Origin: Crotophaga sulcirostris
Lineage: Eukaryota > Chordata > Aves > Cuculiformes > Crotophagidae
Assembly (NCBI GenBank): GCA_013397455.1
Contig: VYZB01000727.1
Coordinates: 62,111-126,110 of the forward strand
Direction of reading: 5' to 3'
Length of the DNA stretch: 64,000 bases
Under the pieces are notes generated by a model. It saw only the letters and a list, made by a program, of their open reading frames with translations. It was not told the origin of the DNA and did not search any database. The first letter of the stretch is position 1. The number at the start of each line of letters is the position of its first letter. Below are positions 14,280 through 25,853 of the stretch, piece by piece. The position numbers and the translations under genes were made by a program.

Positions 14280-14516
14280 ATCTCTAGAATGATGCAGAGT
14301 GGGGAGGGATGGTGAGTCACGCTGGAGCAAGGCAGAGAGAGTGCAGGTACTGGCATGGGTTGTAAGGCAGTGGAGCAAGGCTGCAATTAGGATGGGCAGC
14401 CCACAGTGTTTCATATGGTCTCAAGGTTTTAGGTAGGACTCCTGCAGTTCCTGAGTCAGAGGGAGTGGCCTGGAAAGCCCCTGCTGCCTTTACTGGCCAA
14501 AAGTAAGGAGGAATTA

Positions 14517-14600
14517 GAATCATAGAATCATCCAGTTGGAAAAGGCCTTTGAGATCCTTGAGTCCAGCCGCACCTGTCCTCTGCTAAACCATGGCCCCCA
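14517..14600 (-). mobile_element. CR1 3' fragment (minus)
   Basis: Starts agaatcatagaatcatccag, followed by gagtccagccgcacctgtcc. About 85 bp only. Confidence 0.75.
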
Positions 14601-14631
14601 GAAACTCATCAGTTGGGCCATGGACATCAGG

Positions 14632-14672
14632 TAACTTGGCCAAGGTCACACTGTGGAGCTGAAGCTGCAGCT
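14632..14672 (-). repeat. Possible MIR core (minus)
   Basis: acttggccaaggtcacac differs at one base from the MIR core word acttgcccaaggtcacac, followed by a GC-rich ctgaagctgcag. Only the core is visible, so chance cannot be excluded. Confidence 0.35.
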
Positions 14673-14837
14673 TTGCCAATCGTCTGCCCTTGCTGCATGC
14701 ATCCGTGTTCTTCTGGGGCTTCCACCGCCTGTTCTCAACAGGCACAGTGTGGAGTTGGAGACCTCAGTGTCCCCACACGCGACTCCAAGAGAAGCCCAAT
14801 TTAACACCCTCTGCAGTTCGTAGCTTGCTTTTTCATG

Positions 14838-14897
14838 TGGGTTGGAACTGGATGGGCTTTGAGGTCCCTTCCAACCCAAACCATTCCATAATTTGAT
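14838..14897 (+). mobile_element. CR1 3' tail
   Basis: gggttggaactggatgggct, gaggtcccttccaacccaaa, then a decayed octamer. About 60 bp. Confidence 0.85.
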
Positions 14898-16314
14898 TGA
14901 TAACCTTTTGTCTCTGCTCTTCATCAGCTGTGTGATGACCGTTGACTGTCGTTACTGATTTGCTATGAATGCCTTTTGCTGGCTGTTGCTCGTTCAGCTT
15001 GTGACCTGTACAGCTGTAGCCTGGGTGGTTTTCTGTTTTATTCATCATTTCATCTCGGCATCGCTGCTTGGAAGAAATCTTTCATCTCTTGCTCTGGGCT
15101 ATACAGAACTGGAGTGGCAAAGGAGCCTTGTGTTTTTGTGCCGGCTTCATCATTTTCAGAATATTAATATTTAATTTTGGCTTTTTAAAGCTTTTAGCAG
15201 CTTTGTCAGGCTTTCTTTCCCATGGTAGTGTATGTGAGGACAAACTCGGGAGAGCCTTCTGATTAACTTACAATATGGAGAGTGGTTTTATTTATTTTGA
15301 TTTATGACTGAAATACTTTTAAGAAGCTCATCCTGTTTTGTAAGTAACTTTGCCATAAACTCAACCACAAAACAGATCCAGCAGTTTTCCATTTCTCCAG
15401 CCAAGCAAATTCTGTACCACATCCCATGACACTTGCTTGCCCATAAAGACCAGTCTGTGGTGTCGCTCTCCAGGGAAGAACAGGGTTGGTTGTGCTGTGT
15501 GGGGAGCAGCAGGTTTCACAGGAACCCTCGTAGTGGGTCCTCTGCTGCTGGACTTCTGGATCCCGATGGGATTTTGCCATGATGGAAATCCTTCTGCTCT
15601 CAGCCTGCCTCTGGCAGAGCCTTTTCTATTTCCCAGCAAATATTTCTGTCCGTTTGGTTGGTGTGTGCTGGGTCAGCCCAGGGGCTGCTTAAATGAGTTT
15701 GTTCACAGCTGACTGTGGCTTTTGATACTTTAATGCTGATTTTACTGACAGGAGCTTTTTAATTTACCTGCTGATGGCTTTGTCATTTCTAGAGAAACAT
15801 GTTTATTTTCCATTCCCTTTTATTCTAAATAAACCACCATCAGTCTGTTTCCACTGTATCAAATGTCTCTGGCCTTCACGGGATCGGAATGCAGAAGCAT
15901 CGAAATCAAACAGAACGGTTTGAGGAGCAATTGTGTTGTGGTGTTTGCTTACCCAGCAGCTGTTCCAGTGTGCCAGAGGTAGAACACTCTTCCTTTTCCA
16001 TCACTACTCAGCTCGTGTGTGCAGGTCAGGGACTGACTCATTGACGTTACAGGTGCTGTGGGTGTTGTGTTGGGGCCACTCTGTGTCCTGCAGTGCTGGT
16101 GGAAGCTGTCCGGTTTATTCCTGGGGAGATTTCCTTAGGATTTAATCCATCTCCTGGTGATAACTTGGCTTTTCTAGAAGGGAGTTACTTTGGGAGTTGG
16201 TCTGGCCATGCCAGGACTGGTGGTTGGCCGGCCCTCCTTTCGGAGGGGAGGGAGCACCATCAGGTTTTCCAAGCAGTTGGGGTATGAGAGCAGCTCTGCG
16301 GAAACGCTGGCCTA

Positions 16315-16353
16315 GGGAGGAACTGGGATGAGGAGGGAGGAACTGGGATGAGA
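16315..16353 (+). repeat. 20-bp tandem duplication in intron 1
   Basis: Unit gggaggaactgggatgagga repeated once, the second copy lacking one G at its end. Confidence 0.85.
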
Positions 16354-17673
16354 TGTTTGCTCAGCTTCTCCATCCATCTGCTGTGGAGATTGGAGTCGTT
16401 ATGCAAACAAAGTGGTGATTGTCCAAGGCTTTGTCTCATTCTCTGTTTTATTGAGGGCCTCAATTCCCCACTAGTTCAGAGTTTCAAGCAAGGTGTTTTG
16501 CTGTGATTTTCCCGCTGCTATCATCCACTTTATTTTTCATTAGTGAAAAATTACCAAGATAGAAATGTTCCCCTGGGGAGTTTGATTATGTGAATGGTTG
16601 ATCTCAGAAGCAGCTTTTTCATGAGATTGCAGTGACCAATTTTGTAATAAACGCTCAGTATTTTGAAAACATATTGGATTATCAACAGTTCCTGTATTAA
16701 TTTGCTGTCAAAGACTACAGTTTTCAAACTGAATCAGATCTGTAACTGCACTCTTTGTGTAAGCTCTTTTGTTTGTGTTTTCTTTTTGTCAAGTTGCTGA
16801 CTGTGCTCTGAACTAACCCTGCTGATTGCTCCACACTTCCTTCCCTCTGCAAGTCAGACATTCGAGAATTGAGTTTATTTAAACTGGAGAAGGAGATGTT
16901 GCTTGCTCAGAGAGGCCAAGGCAGGAAAAGTCACTGTTGGTAGCAACTGTGGGTTTGGAGATAGCTCGTTGAATGAGGTCTGTCTTACTTCTAAACCTGT
17001 TTCTTTGGATTCAGGGTCTGCTGGTGTCAATGTAGAAAGAACCGATAAGCAGGGAGAGGTGGATGTTCTCCCTCAGAGCAGCAAAGTTCAGTAGCTCCAC
17101 TGGATTTGCAGCACGTGGCTGCATCACTGAGCCCTGCTCTGTGGGCTCTGGGGTTTGCTACAGGAGAACGTTTTACCCATTATTTTGATCTTCTACGCAG
17201 CTTAAAGGCTTTCACAGAAGGATCTTGCCACATCCTGCTCTCCGGCCTCCCAACAAAGTGGTTTTGCCACAGATGTCGACTCCTCTTTGACGCGCCCAGA
17301 GAGCTCTGAACAGAAGTCCTTCCCTGCGTGATCTTTCTTGCAAAGAGCATTGCAGCTGACAGAATAATGGGTTTTTTTAGGCTTGCTGGTGACGTGCCAA
17401 TACTGTTTCCTTAGCAGTGAATTCCTCAAGAAGCCATGGTGGCTGATGTAAATGCAACTGAAAGCCAAACACAGCCAGTACTGAGCTCAGGGCCTGGAAT
17501 CTGCTGCTGCTGCCATGCTGTACAGTGCATTTTTCTTCTGCTCCGTCTATTTAAATCTTGTTTCCCAAGCTCGTAACCATCTTGAACGGGTTGTGCTCTT
17601 CAATCCAGAAAAGGTGGCCTGGTCTAGGCATAGAGGAGCCTGCACAGACTCTGGGGCTTGTGCGTGAGGATCA

Positions 17674-17970
17674 GAGAATCATAGAATGGTTTGGGTTGGA
17701 AGAGACATTAAATCCCATCCAGTTCCACCCCCCTGCCATGGGCAGGGACACCTCCCACTGGATCAGGGGGCTCCAAGCCCCATCCAACCTGGCCTTGGAC
17801 ACCTCCAGGAATGGGGCAGCCACCACTGCTCTGGGCAACCTGGGCCAGGGCCTCCCTACCCCAATGGCAAAACATTTCTTCCTAAGATCTCATCTCTTTC
17901 AGCTGAAAACTGTTCCCCATCATCCTGTCCCTGCACTCCCTGATCAAGAGCCCCTCCCCAGCTCCACAGG
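17674..17970 (-). mobile_element. CR1 3' part (minus)
   Basis: agaatcatagaatggtttgg through ccccatccaacctggccttg and cccctccccagctcc. A 228-codon open frame crosses it and is not a gene. Confidence 0.93.
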
Positions 17971-19097
17971 AGTTTGCAGCGAGATGCAAAATTCTCTTTG
18001 TTGGCTTGCGTGGCTTTGGTTTTGGTTTTATTCCTGGGCTAAAAACAGGCTGGATTTGGAAAATTGTCCATTCCTGCTCATCTGCTGTGGAGAAAGTGCA
18101 TGTGGTGAGAACACGCAGAGCGAACCCGTGTGTGATCTGTGCAGTCGGGCTGGACAGACAGCTCCAAGGAGAAGGGTATCAGCACTCACCATTCCAGTAA
18201 TTCCATTTCTGCCTTGGGAAGACGGGGATGTCCCTGCCTGCTGAATCCCTGCTGAATCACAGGGCTGCTACTCCTGCATAAAGCTGAGTCACTTCCTGGG
18301 GAACTCTTGCTTCCAGGTGGGCGGTGGACGGCCAGGTCTGTGTGCTGGGGCTGTGGAGGGAATGCTGGTGGATTCTGGTGGTGTCTGACCTGGGGTTTAG
18401 TCAGAACAGAGCATTATTCAGAGCAGAATCACCTCATCAAGGTTTTTCAATGCCTTACTCAGCGCAGACTGCGAGTACGGAGCCGCTCCTTGCGGATGTG
18501 TCCGTCACCCTTTCTGTTCCTTCTCCTTTCAATGCATTGTTCTGATGCAGCACGAGTATTAGAAACACTCTGAGGCACTGTGACATCAAAATCCATGTTC
18601 TTCTCATTGATTAATTCTTAAAAATAGATGAAAATATTTCTCATGAATTTTGTGAAATGCCATTTGTGACAAAGCCTTGGGTCTGGACCCTTTATAGCTT
18701 TCGGAAGGGAAAATGCATTTTTTCCCCATGAGAAGTTGTAACTATTTAAAAGACTTTTTTTTTTTCCCAGGATGGGCTTGCAGGCAAGATTTATTATTTG
18801 TCAGTGGGATTCAGCTATTTATGTGCATGTGCTTGTTCTATGGGAAACGTGCAATTGAAGTAGCCACACTTCACAACGTAATAGCTTGTATAAAGTTGAC
18901 TTCAGTGCCTGTGCTTTGCAGATGCTCGTTAGAGGTGGCGAGCCTGTAAGGCTCTCAGGGTTAACAGCATTTAGTGATGTATTTAATGGTTTTAAGGGGT
19001 TTTCTTCAAGAGTTTTCCAAACCTTTTTAAAGACTTTACCTTCTGTGAAGGTAGATGTTCCCCCTGCATCGACCAGTAGGGCGAGGGAAGTAATTCT

Positions 19098-19178
19098 GCC
19101 TCTCTACCCAGTGCTGGTGAGATCTCACCTGGAGCCCTGCAACCAGCTCTGGATCTTCAGCACAGGAAGGACCTGGAT
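19098..19178 (+). mobile_element. CR1 internal fragment
   Basis: gctggtgagatctcacctgg, gccctgcaaccagctctgga: the CR1 reverse-transcriptase end region in plus orientation, directly followed by a minus CR1. Confidence 0.7.
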
Positions 19179-19181
19179 CTG

Positions 19182-19602
19182 ATAGAATCACTGAATCATT
19201 AATTTTGAAAAGCCCTTTAAGCTCATCCAGTCCAACTGTCAACCCAACACTACCATGCCCACTAAATAAACCATGTCCTGAAATGCCACGTCTACATGGT
19301 TCTTGAACACCTCTGGGGTGAAGAGTCCACCACTGCCCTGGGCAACCTCTTCCAATGTTTCACCACTCTTTCAGTAAAGAAATTCTTCCTAATATCCAAT
19401 CCAAACCTTCCCTGGCGCAACTTGAGGCCATTTTTCCTCTCGTCCTGTCGCTTTTACTTGGGAGAAGAGACCAGCACCCACCTCACTCCAACCTCCTTTC
19501 CTGGAGCTGCAGAGAGGAATGAGGTCTCCCCTCAGCCTCCTCTTCTCCAGACTGAACAACCCCAGGTCCCTCAGCCGCTCCTCATAGGGCTTGTGCTCCA
19601 GA
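19182..19602 (-). mobile_element. CR1 3' part (minus), older copy
   Basis: From tagaatcactgaatcatt through tccaactgtcaacccaacac and gggagaagagaccagcaccc to ctcatagggcttgtgctcc. Same older type as the 55463 copy. Confidence 0.9.
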
Positions 19603-19774
19603 TGGTGCCATTTTCAGCAGAAATAGTGATGATAATTTACCATATGTGTATTTTTGGGGGGCAGGAGGGGAAGGGAGGGTCTTTGGCTCAAGTCGATCTG
19701 TTGACCCCTCCTTTTCATTGGTCACTCCTGCCCCCATACACCAAGCAACCCAAACCCTGTCCTTAGCTCACCCA

Positions 19775-20062
19775 GAGTGGTGATGCATCGCATATGGCAG
19801 CAGAGATTACAGCCCATAATACACCGGCCCAGACGGGTGAGCCGAGGACAGTGGATCAGCCAGGACTCTGGGACGCTGCGGCAAGATCCAGAGATTCTTC
19901 AGCAGAGCTTCAGTGGTTGGATTTATTCTTGAAAGGTAAAATGACAAAAGAATTGAGGAGCTTGGGACCTTGAAGAACGTGAAGCCCGACCTCTCCCAAC
20001 AGCGATCGTGTGCAGGGGAGGCTGCACCACAAGAACCTCATCGCGAATCGCATTCCTTCGAA
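19775..20062. other. CpG-rich unexplained segment in intron 1
   Basis: I count about 14 CpG in roughly 290 bp (clusters at 19825-19885, 19977-20010 and 20040-20062), far above the surrounding intron, and it is not CR1. It ends just before aataataaatg. Could be a decayed LTR or other young insertion, or a regulatory element; I cannot tell. Confidence 0.4.
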
Positions 20063-21003
20063 ATAATAAATGTTGAGATTAAAGTAGTTTTAATTTGGTA
20101 AAGCAACATTCATAAGCCTTTAGGAGAGATTCTTGAAGTGGTGGAACAGAGCCCCCACAGTGCTGGAGCCAAGTGGCCTTGTACTGTGTGTATAAATTAA
20201 TCTGGGGCTGATCTGTCCGTGAAACTTTCAGTGCTGGAACTGTCGGGGGGATAATGCCTGCGCTCAACAAACAGAGCTTTGTGAGAGTTGCTGTTTTTTT
20301 CTGTAGCCTATTCATGTTCCTAATGGGAGCAGAATGGTGCTGTTAAAGGGAAACTGCAAAGCACAAACCTGCTCTCTTTGTTTTTCTTAGTGATTGGCTT
20401 CCATTCCAGTTTTTTTTGGGGGTAACATAGAGTGAGTAAGGTTTTATTCCTTTCAAGAACTCAGTGACTTCGTGACTTCTTTTTTTTTTTTTTTTTTTGG
20501 AAGACTTTAGTTTACAGGCCTTGGTGTTGCCTTCAAGGAGGAAACCTGATAAACAGCTTCACCCGAAGGAAGGAGGAGGGAATCTTTGAAGCTGCATCAT
20601 CATTTGGCCTCAGACAGAAAGAGGCAATTGTCTAAACTTGTTCCAAACATCGTTTTTGTGCTGAAGTTACAGCCAGAGAGTGTTAGGAGGGCGAGACCAT
20701 CTCACAGGTAGAGTCCGTTTGAACACGCAGCCTTGGAAAAAAGAGTTCAATCTTGTTGGGTTGCTGGAGCCTGGGATTGAGGATATCCAGCTTCACACCT
20801 GGGTGAAACATAGGGAGGTGGGGGTGTGTACAGGTTGCCAGTCCTCCAGGAGATGGAAAACAGACAATACCTAGCAAAATAAATGAATGGTGGCACAGTC
20901 CTTGCTGGATGGATTGGTTCGATGTCTTTTTCTGCCGATGCCATAACTGAGAATCGTCAGCGCTGAACCGCACGCCGGCCTCGTTGGGATTTCTCAGACA
21001 CAC

Positions 21004-21214
21004 AGTCCTGGAATGGGTTGAGTTGGAAGGGACCTTAAAGCCCATCCAATTCCACCCCCCCCCCGTCATGGGCAGGGACACCTCCCACTGGATCAGGGGG
21101 GCCCAAAGCCCCATCCAACCTGGCCTGGAACACCTCCAGGGATGGGGCAGCCACCACTGCTCTGGGCAACCTGGGCCAGGGCCTCCCCACCCTCACAGGG
21201 AAGAATTTCTTGCC
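21004..21214 (-). mobile_element. CR1 3' end (minus)
   Basis: tggaatgggttgagttggaa through cccatccaacctggcctgga to ctccccaccctcacagggaa. Confidence 0.92.
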
Positions 21215-22216
21215 CCCTAACACTTCCAAACACACTTGGAGACCTTGCCTGGAAGTGGCCTGCAACAAAAGAGCAGTTTGGACTTTGAGCTGCACTTACA
21301 GGTTTCAGTATCTCCGATTTGGTGTCTGTTTCAGGCCAAGGACCAGAAACCCAGACCCAGGCTCTACAAACCCAGGTTTCGCGTTGCGCTCTTTCAGAGC
21401 GAGCTTGAATTGACAGAACTGCGGGGAGGCATTGCCCATCCCTTGTGCTTGAGAGATCAAGCAGGGGTGTAGGCAAGGAAGGCCAGGTCATTAACAGAGC
21501 TGAGACCTGAAGAGCAGATGCAGTGGTGATAATAGAATTTATTCCCTTGTTTGTGTTATAATCTTGTCACAGTTTTTGCTGTTCAACAGAAAGAGCAGCT
21601 GTCTGGGTTTTGGGGTAACGGATGTTCCAGAAGTGTTTCCGTCGTTCTCCGTTAGCACAAACTGCTGGAAACATCACCAGATTTTTTAAAAAAGCACACA
21701 AACTGCTTTCAAATTTGAGTCTTGTGCTTGATACAACCAAGTGTTTGGAGTCTTTGTTGGGGAGATGCTGTGCACTACGTGATGATTTTCCTTAATTTCT
21801 CCACTGTAGTAATTATGGTTTTGTTCGACAGTAAATGATTCAGTGTTCTCATTCCATGGGGGGAAGGGGAGCAAGGATGTTGAAAGAGGAGCATTGTCTG
21901 CGCGTAGCAGGATTAGCTGGTGTTACCACCTTGCACTGATTGAGCACCATGGTTTAGAATAGATCATCAACTCTAATTGTTAAAAAGCAGCCTGGCGTCA
22001 CGGGATGGTGAGACTCCTGAAGTTCCAGGTTCTCTATTCCATGATTTGAATAGAGGTGTAACTTCCAGGCTGATCGGATGCAGCTCACTGGAATTCCTTT
22101 TGCTCTGTGTGAGACCGTACCCCGCCGTTTCCTGTCATTATCAGGTTCATCTTTTCCCTTGCACTCTGTATGGTCAGACCCTCCAGACTGGATTTGCCAT
22201 GGTTAGAACCTCCAGA

Positions 22217-22563
22217 ATGGGGTTGTTCAACCTGGAGAAGAGAAGGCTCTGGGGAGACCTTAGAGCAGCCTCCAGTACTGAAAGGGGCTCCAGGAAAGCT
22301 GGGGAGGGGCTCTTGATCAGGGAGTGAAGGGACAGGATTGGGGGGGGAACGGTTTTGAGCTGCAAGAGGGGAGATTGAGATGAGATCTTAGGAAGAAATG
22401 TTTTCCTGTGAGGGTGGGGAGGCCCTGGCCCAGGCTGCCCAGAGCAGTTGTGGCTGCCCCATCCCTGGAGGTGTCCAAGGCCAGGTTGGATGGGGCTTTG
22501 AGCAACCTGGTGTGGTGGAGGTGTCCCTGCCCATGTCAGGGGTATGGATCTGGATGGGCTTTA
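22217..22563 (+). mobile_element. CR1 attctatg type, left part of an interrupted copy
   Basis: Plus CR1 from ggggttgttcaacctggaga to ggatgggcttta, where it is broken by a minus CR1; its tail resumes at 22812. Target word cttta at 22559-22563. Confidence 0.92.
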
Positions 22564-22811
22564 CAGTTTCACAGTATAACCAGGTTGGAAGAGACCTCCA
22601 AGATCATCAAGTCCAACCTATAAGCCAACCTATAAGCCAACACGAACACCACCTCATCATCTAAACCATGGCACTCAGTGCCTCATCCAATCTTCCCTTA
22701 AACACTTCAAGGGTCGGCGACTCCACCACCACCCTGGGCAGCGCATTCCAGTGGCCAATCACCCTTTCAGTGTAGAACTTCTTCCTAACATCAACTTCTT
22801 CCTAACATCAA
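22564..22811 (-). mobile_element. Nested CR1, tgatactg type (minus)
   Basis: Starts cagtttcacagtataaccag, contains cgactccaccaccaccctgg, and sits inside the plus CR1. Carries two small internal duplications: a 12-bp unit (cctataagccaa) at about 22617 and a 17-bp unit (cttcttcctaacatcaa) just before its right end. Confidence 0.92.
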
Positions 22812-22853
22812 CTTTAAGGTCCCTTCCAGCCCAAACCATTCGAGGATTCTATG
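22812..22853 (+). mobile_element. CR1 attctatg type, right part of the interrupted copy
   Basis: ctttaaggtcccttccagcc to aggattctatg. The first five bases repeat cttta at 22559-22563, as expected for a target-site duplication. Confidence 0.9.
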
Positions 22854-23464
22854 TATAGACCACAACCAAGCAGAGAAGCTGGGAGAGAGCCAGAAGAATC
22901 TCTGGGCAACGAGTGGGTTTCTTGGTAATTTCTTCCCTAGGATTGAGCAAACACCAGGACCATTTTACAGATAAATTGTCAGCACTCATTTGCCGTGTTT
23001 TGCATCTGTGTGGAGTTTGTGGTTCTTGGGTTGTTTTTTCAGCTATCTGGAAGGATTCAGCACACCAAACGTCACAAAGTGTTTGATTTATGGGAGCAGG
23101 GTTGATGATTTACCAGGTTTGTGCAGGAGGAGTGATCAGTTGGTGAGATTGCAGCCCCATTGTCTCGGTTCTCTTCCTGTTGCTGGAATTTCTGATACTC
23201 GGTGAGGAAGTCCGTCCGCCTTTGTGTTTGGATCAAGCTATTTCCATTTCCTGTAGATCAACAGGAAAGGAAAAGGGTGAAAGGAAATGTCTCTCTTGGT
23301 GAATCTTTGATTTCTGTCTCTGTGGGTTGATACCAAATCTGGACGATTTGTGACCAGAGAGAAGAGGCTCGTGCAGTGGAATGAAGGGGCACTTGCTTCC
23401 AAGACTTGAGATGTCCATGTGGGCATAACTGTTGTGCTAATCAGATCATCAGTTTATTGAAATT

Positions 23465-23784
23465 CAGTTCTGGAGTCTGCGGCACAGGAAGGAGATGGAT
23501 CTGTTGGAGCGAGTCCAGAGGAGGCCATGCAGATGGTGTGAGGGCTGGAGCACCTCTGCTATGGGGACAGGCTGAGAGAGTTGGGGTTGTTCATCCTGGA
23601 GAAGGGAAGGCTCTGGGGAGACCTTAGAGCAGCCTCCAGTGCTGAAAGGGGCTCCAGGAAAGCTGGGGAGGGGCTCTTGATCAGAGAGCCCCCTGATCCA
23701 GTGGGAGGTGTCCCTCCCCGTGGCAGGGGTTTGGAACCAGGTAGGTTTTGAGGTCCCTTCCAACCCAAACCATTCCACGATTCC
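23465..23784 (+). mobile_element. CR1 with internal deletion
   Basis: gttctggagtctgcggcaca to ggctcttgatcag, then directly gagccccctgatccagtggg to the 3' end. The roughly 200-bp middle seen in the 22217 and 32481 copies is missing. Confidence 0.9.
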
Positions 23785-25781
23785 ATTAACTGATCGTGCT
23801 GGTATCTGTTGGCGGTGTCCCGGTATTCCTTAGTAATTCCAACAATTTTCTGTGGCGAATGTTTCATTATATACGACGTGTAACCACCAATGTCAGGAGC
23901 CCAATTAAATCTTGTGGAGCAATTAATCACCAAATAACAAGCTACAAACAAATCGGTGGGTTGGCTTATGAGGACAAATCCCTCCCCGTTCCGTGCAGGT
24001 TTGTTTTTCCTGACGTGGCAGTCGCCCTGATGTCTCCGCGCCCCAAATGAATGAATGTGGGGCAGTAAAACTGCTGCTGAGAACAGAGCAAGTCAAACCT
24101 TGAGAAAGCTGCTGGATTCTGGAGCTCGTGGTCCATCCCAATGCCCTTTTGGTGCACGTTCCCTGTCGAGCTCTTTCCGAAGGTGCACTTTTCCGACACA
24201 GCCTCATACCTTTCCTGTGAGCTGGGTTAATTTAACCGAGCTCGGTATTGCAATCAAGCATTAAAATTACTGCTTTGCTTGGCATTTCAGTGCTTTGTGG
24301 ACATTCTAATTTTCAGCTGCTGGATTTGTTTGGACTTGTTGGGGCCTGACTCAACCGTAGTGTTAGAGCAGTGAGATAAAGGTTTGTGTGCAAACGCACG
24401 CCCTCCGCTGAGCACTTCGACTTAGGAACTCTTGCTCTCGGCGTTCCAGGTGACGCTGAGGTTGGACTGGCCAACACAAAGGAGGGGGAAGACCATTCCC
24501 TTTCCAAGCATTTCAATACTGCACCATCACCTTTACAGCCCAAAGGGCCAGTTATAGCTGGGATGTTTTCGCCAAGGCGCTGACTGTGTTGGGAAGCTTA
24601 GAGCCTAAACCCTGTAATCACCTTTCCTGGTGCGGCCCCTCCGGATCAGGCTGGCAGTGTCTGGCAGAGGGATGTGATAAGGAGCACTCAGAGCGTCCTG
24701 CACTGCTCTAATACTCTGCTGCTTGCAATAATCAGGCTGCAGCACAGCAAACACACCATTTGCCATCACAGGTTTCTTCTTGGAATACAAATACAGGCTC
24801 AATTTTAGCTTAAGGAGCAATACCAAGTAACGCTGTTTTCTTACTCCTCTGGGTTTGATCTCTTGCATTCTCTTGGTCCCAAGAGATAAGAGGTTACGAG
24901 TGCAGGTCAGGCTACAAGAAGGCTTGAAATGCTGCAAGGCTTTTTGTTTTAATCCCTCCAAGGTTTCAGTCTTTCTTGTGGTTCTGATGTAATGCGAGAA
25001 ATTAAAACAAAAGGCAGCAGCCAGATGGTTAATGTCCAGGATCAGACAGATTAGGTTTTCAAAAAGGGGAAAAGTTTGCTAATACTTATTCTCTTCTGGA
25101 GTTTTTGCTTCTGTGGAGCTCAAGTGTCTCTCTTGTGTGCAGTCAGGAAACAGGGCTTGAAGCGACAACTGGATTAAAACCTCACAACTCCCCAGCTTTC
25201 CCCAAATAGCAAGAAGATGTGGTTAAAAGTCTGATTTTCTGGCTCACAGGGTGTACTGGCTGGGCAGTGCTTTAGAAGTTGACCCTGTTCGTCCTTGCCT
25301 TGGTTTTTTGGATGTGCCCTAAACAGCTCCTGCATGGGCTCTGCTTTATTTGCTAAAACTTGTTCTCAATTTGATCTGTTTAAGACGAGGCTCTAAATTT
25401 GTGCTTTCCCTCTGCCCTGTTGTTTGGGAATTACTCCACTTCGTTGGCCTGCGCTGGCTTTGTGGTTACAGAATATTTTCATGCACTCTTGCGTCTCCCT
25501 TTTTAGGTTTTCATTGCTTTGATATTCTATTTAGATAGCTGTTCGGATTAAAATTATTGAATTTAAATAGCGTGCGGTGGGTATCTCTGCTCCCAAGGGA
25601 AACTGCAGCAGTTTTGTAATGTGGAGGCTTTGAAATCACAACTTATTTGGTCTCAGATTTGCTTCAGCATATGCATTGCTGTGTTCAGGTGAAAACTTTG
25701 TCTCACTGAAAAGAAAAGCAAACGGCCCTCAAACTGAAAAATGAGGACATGATTAAGTGAATTTTCTTTCCTTGGTTTTAG

Positions 25782-25853
25782 GGGACATCACGCAAAAGGG
25801 GTATGAGAAGAAGAGAGCAAAGCTGCTGGCTCCCTATGTTCCACAGACCCAAG
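25782..25853 (+). CDS. DIP2B: DIP2B exon 2
   Basis: Codes from the split Gly34 to about residue 58 ([20 protein letters not shown]...), inside the DMAP1-binding region. Acceptor ttttag, donor gtaggt; both ends are phase 1. The following 5,477-bp intron 2 holds two CR1 copies in its 3' half, a homeobox-motif cluster near 26430 and otherwise nothing recognised. Confidence 0.96.

Larger units (their letters stand above)
1..25781 (+). other. Intron 1 of DIP2B (3' part), no exon seen
   Basis: No stretch here encodes the expected N-terminal Met exon and there is no CpG-island-like block, so the first exon and promoter should lie further upstream. Open frames of up to about 230 codons occur, but they either run through CR1 copies or have no recognisable family. 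Besides the CR1 copies listed separately I see homopolymer T/A runs (about 8761, 12700, 20480), a short GT run near 7687 and a 20-bp tandem duplication at 16315. The long blocks 2370-9700, 10100-13800, 15000-17600, 18000-19000 and 24000-25750 hold nothing else I can name. The intron ends with a pyrimidine-rich tract and AG at 25780-25781. Confidence 0.8.

Noticed and set aside
17558..18244. 228-codon open frame on +
   Set aside because: Its middle is a reverse-complement CR1 tail and the rest matches no family; it lies in intron 1.
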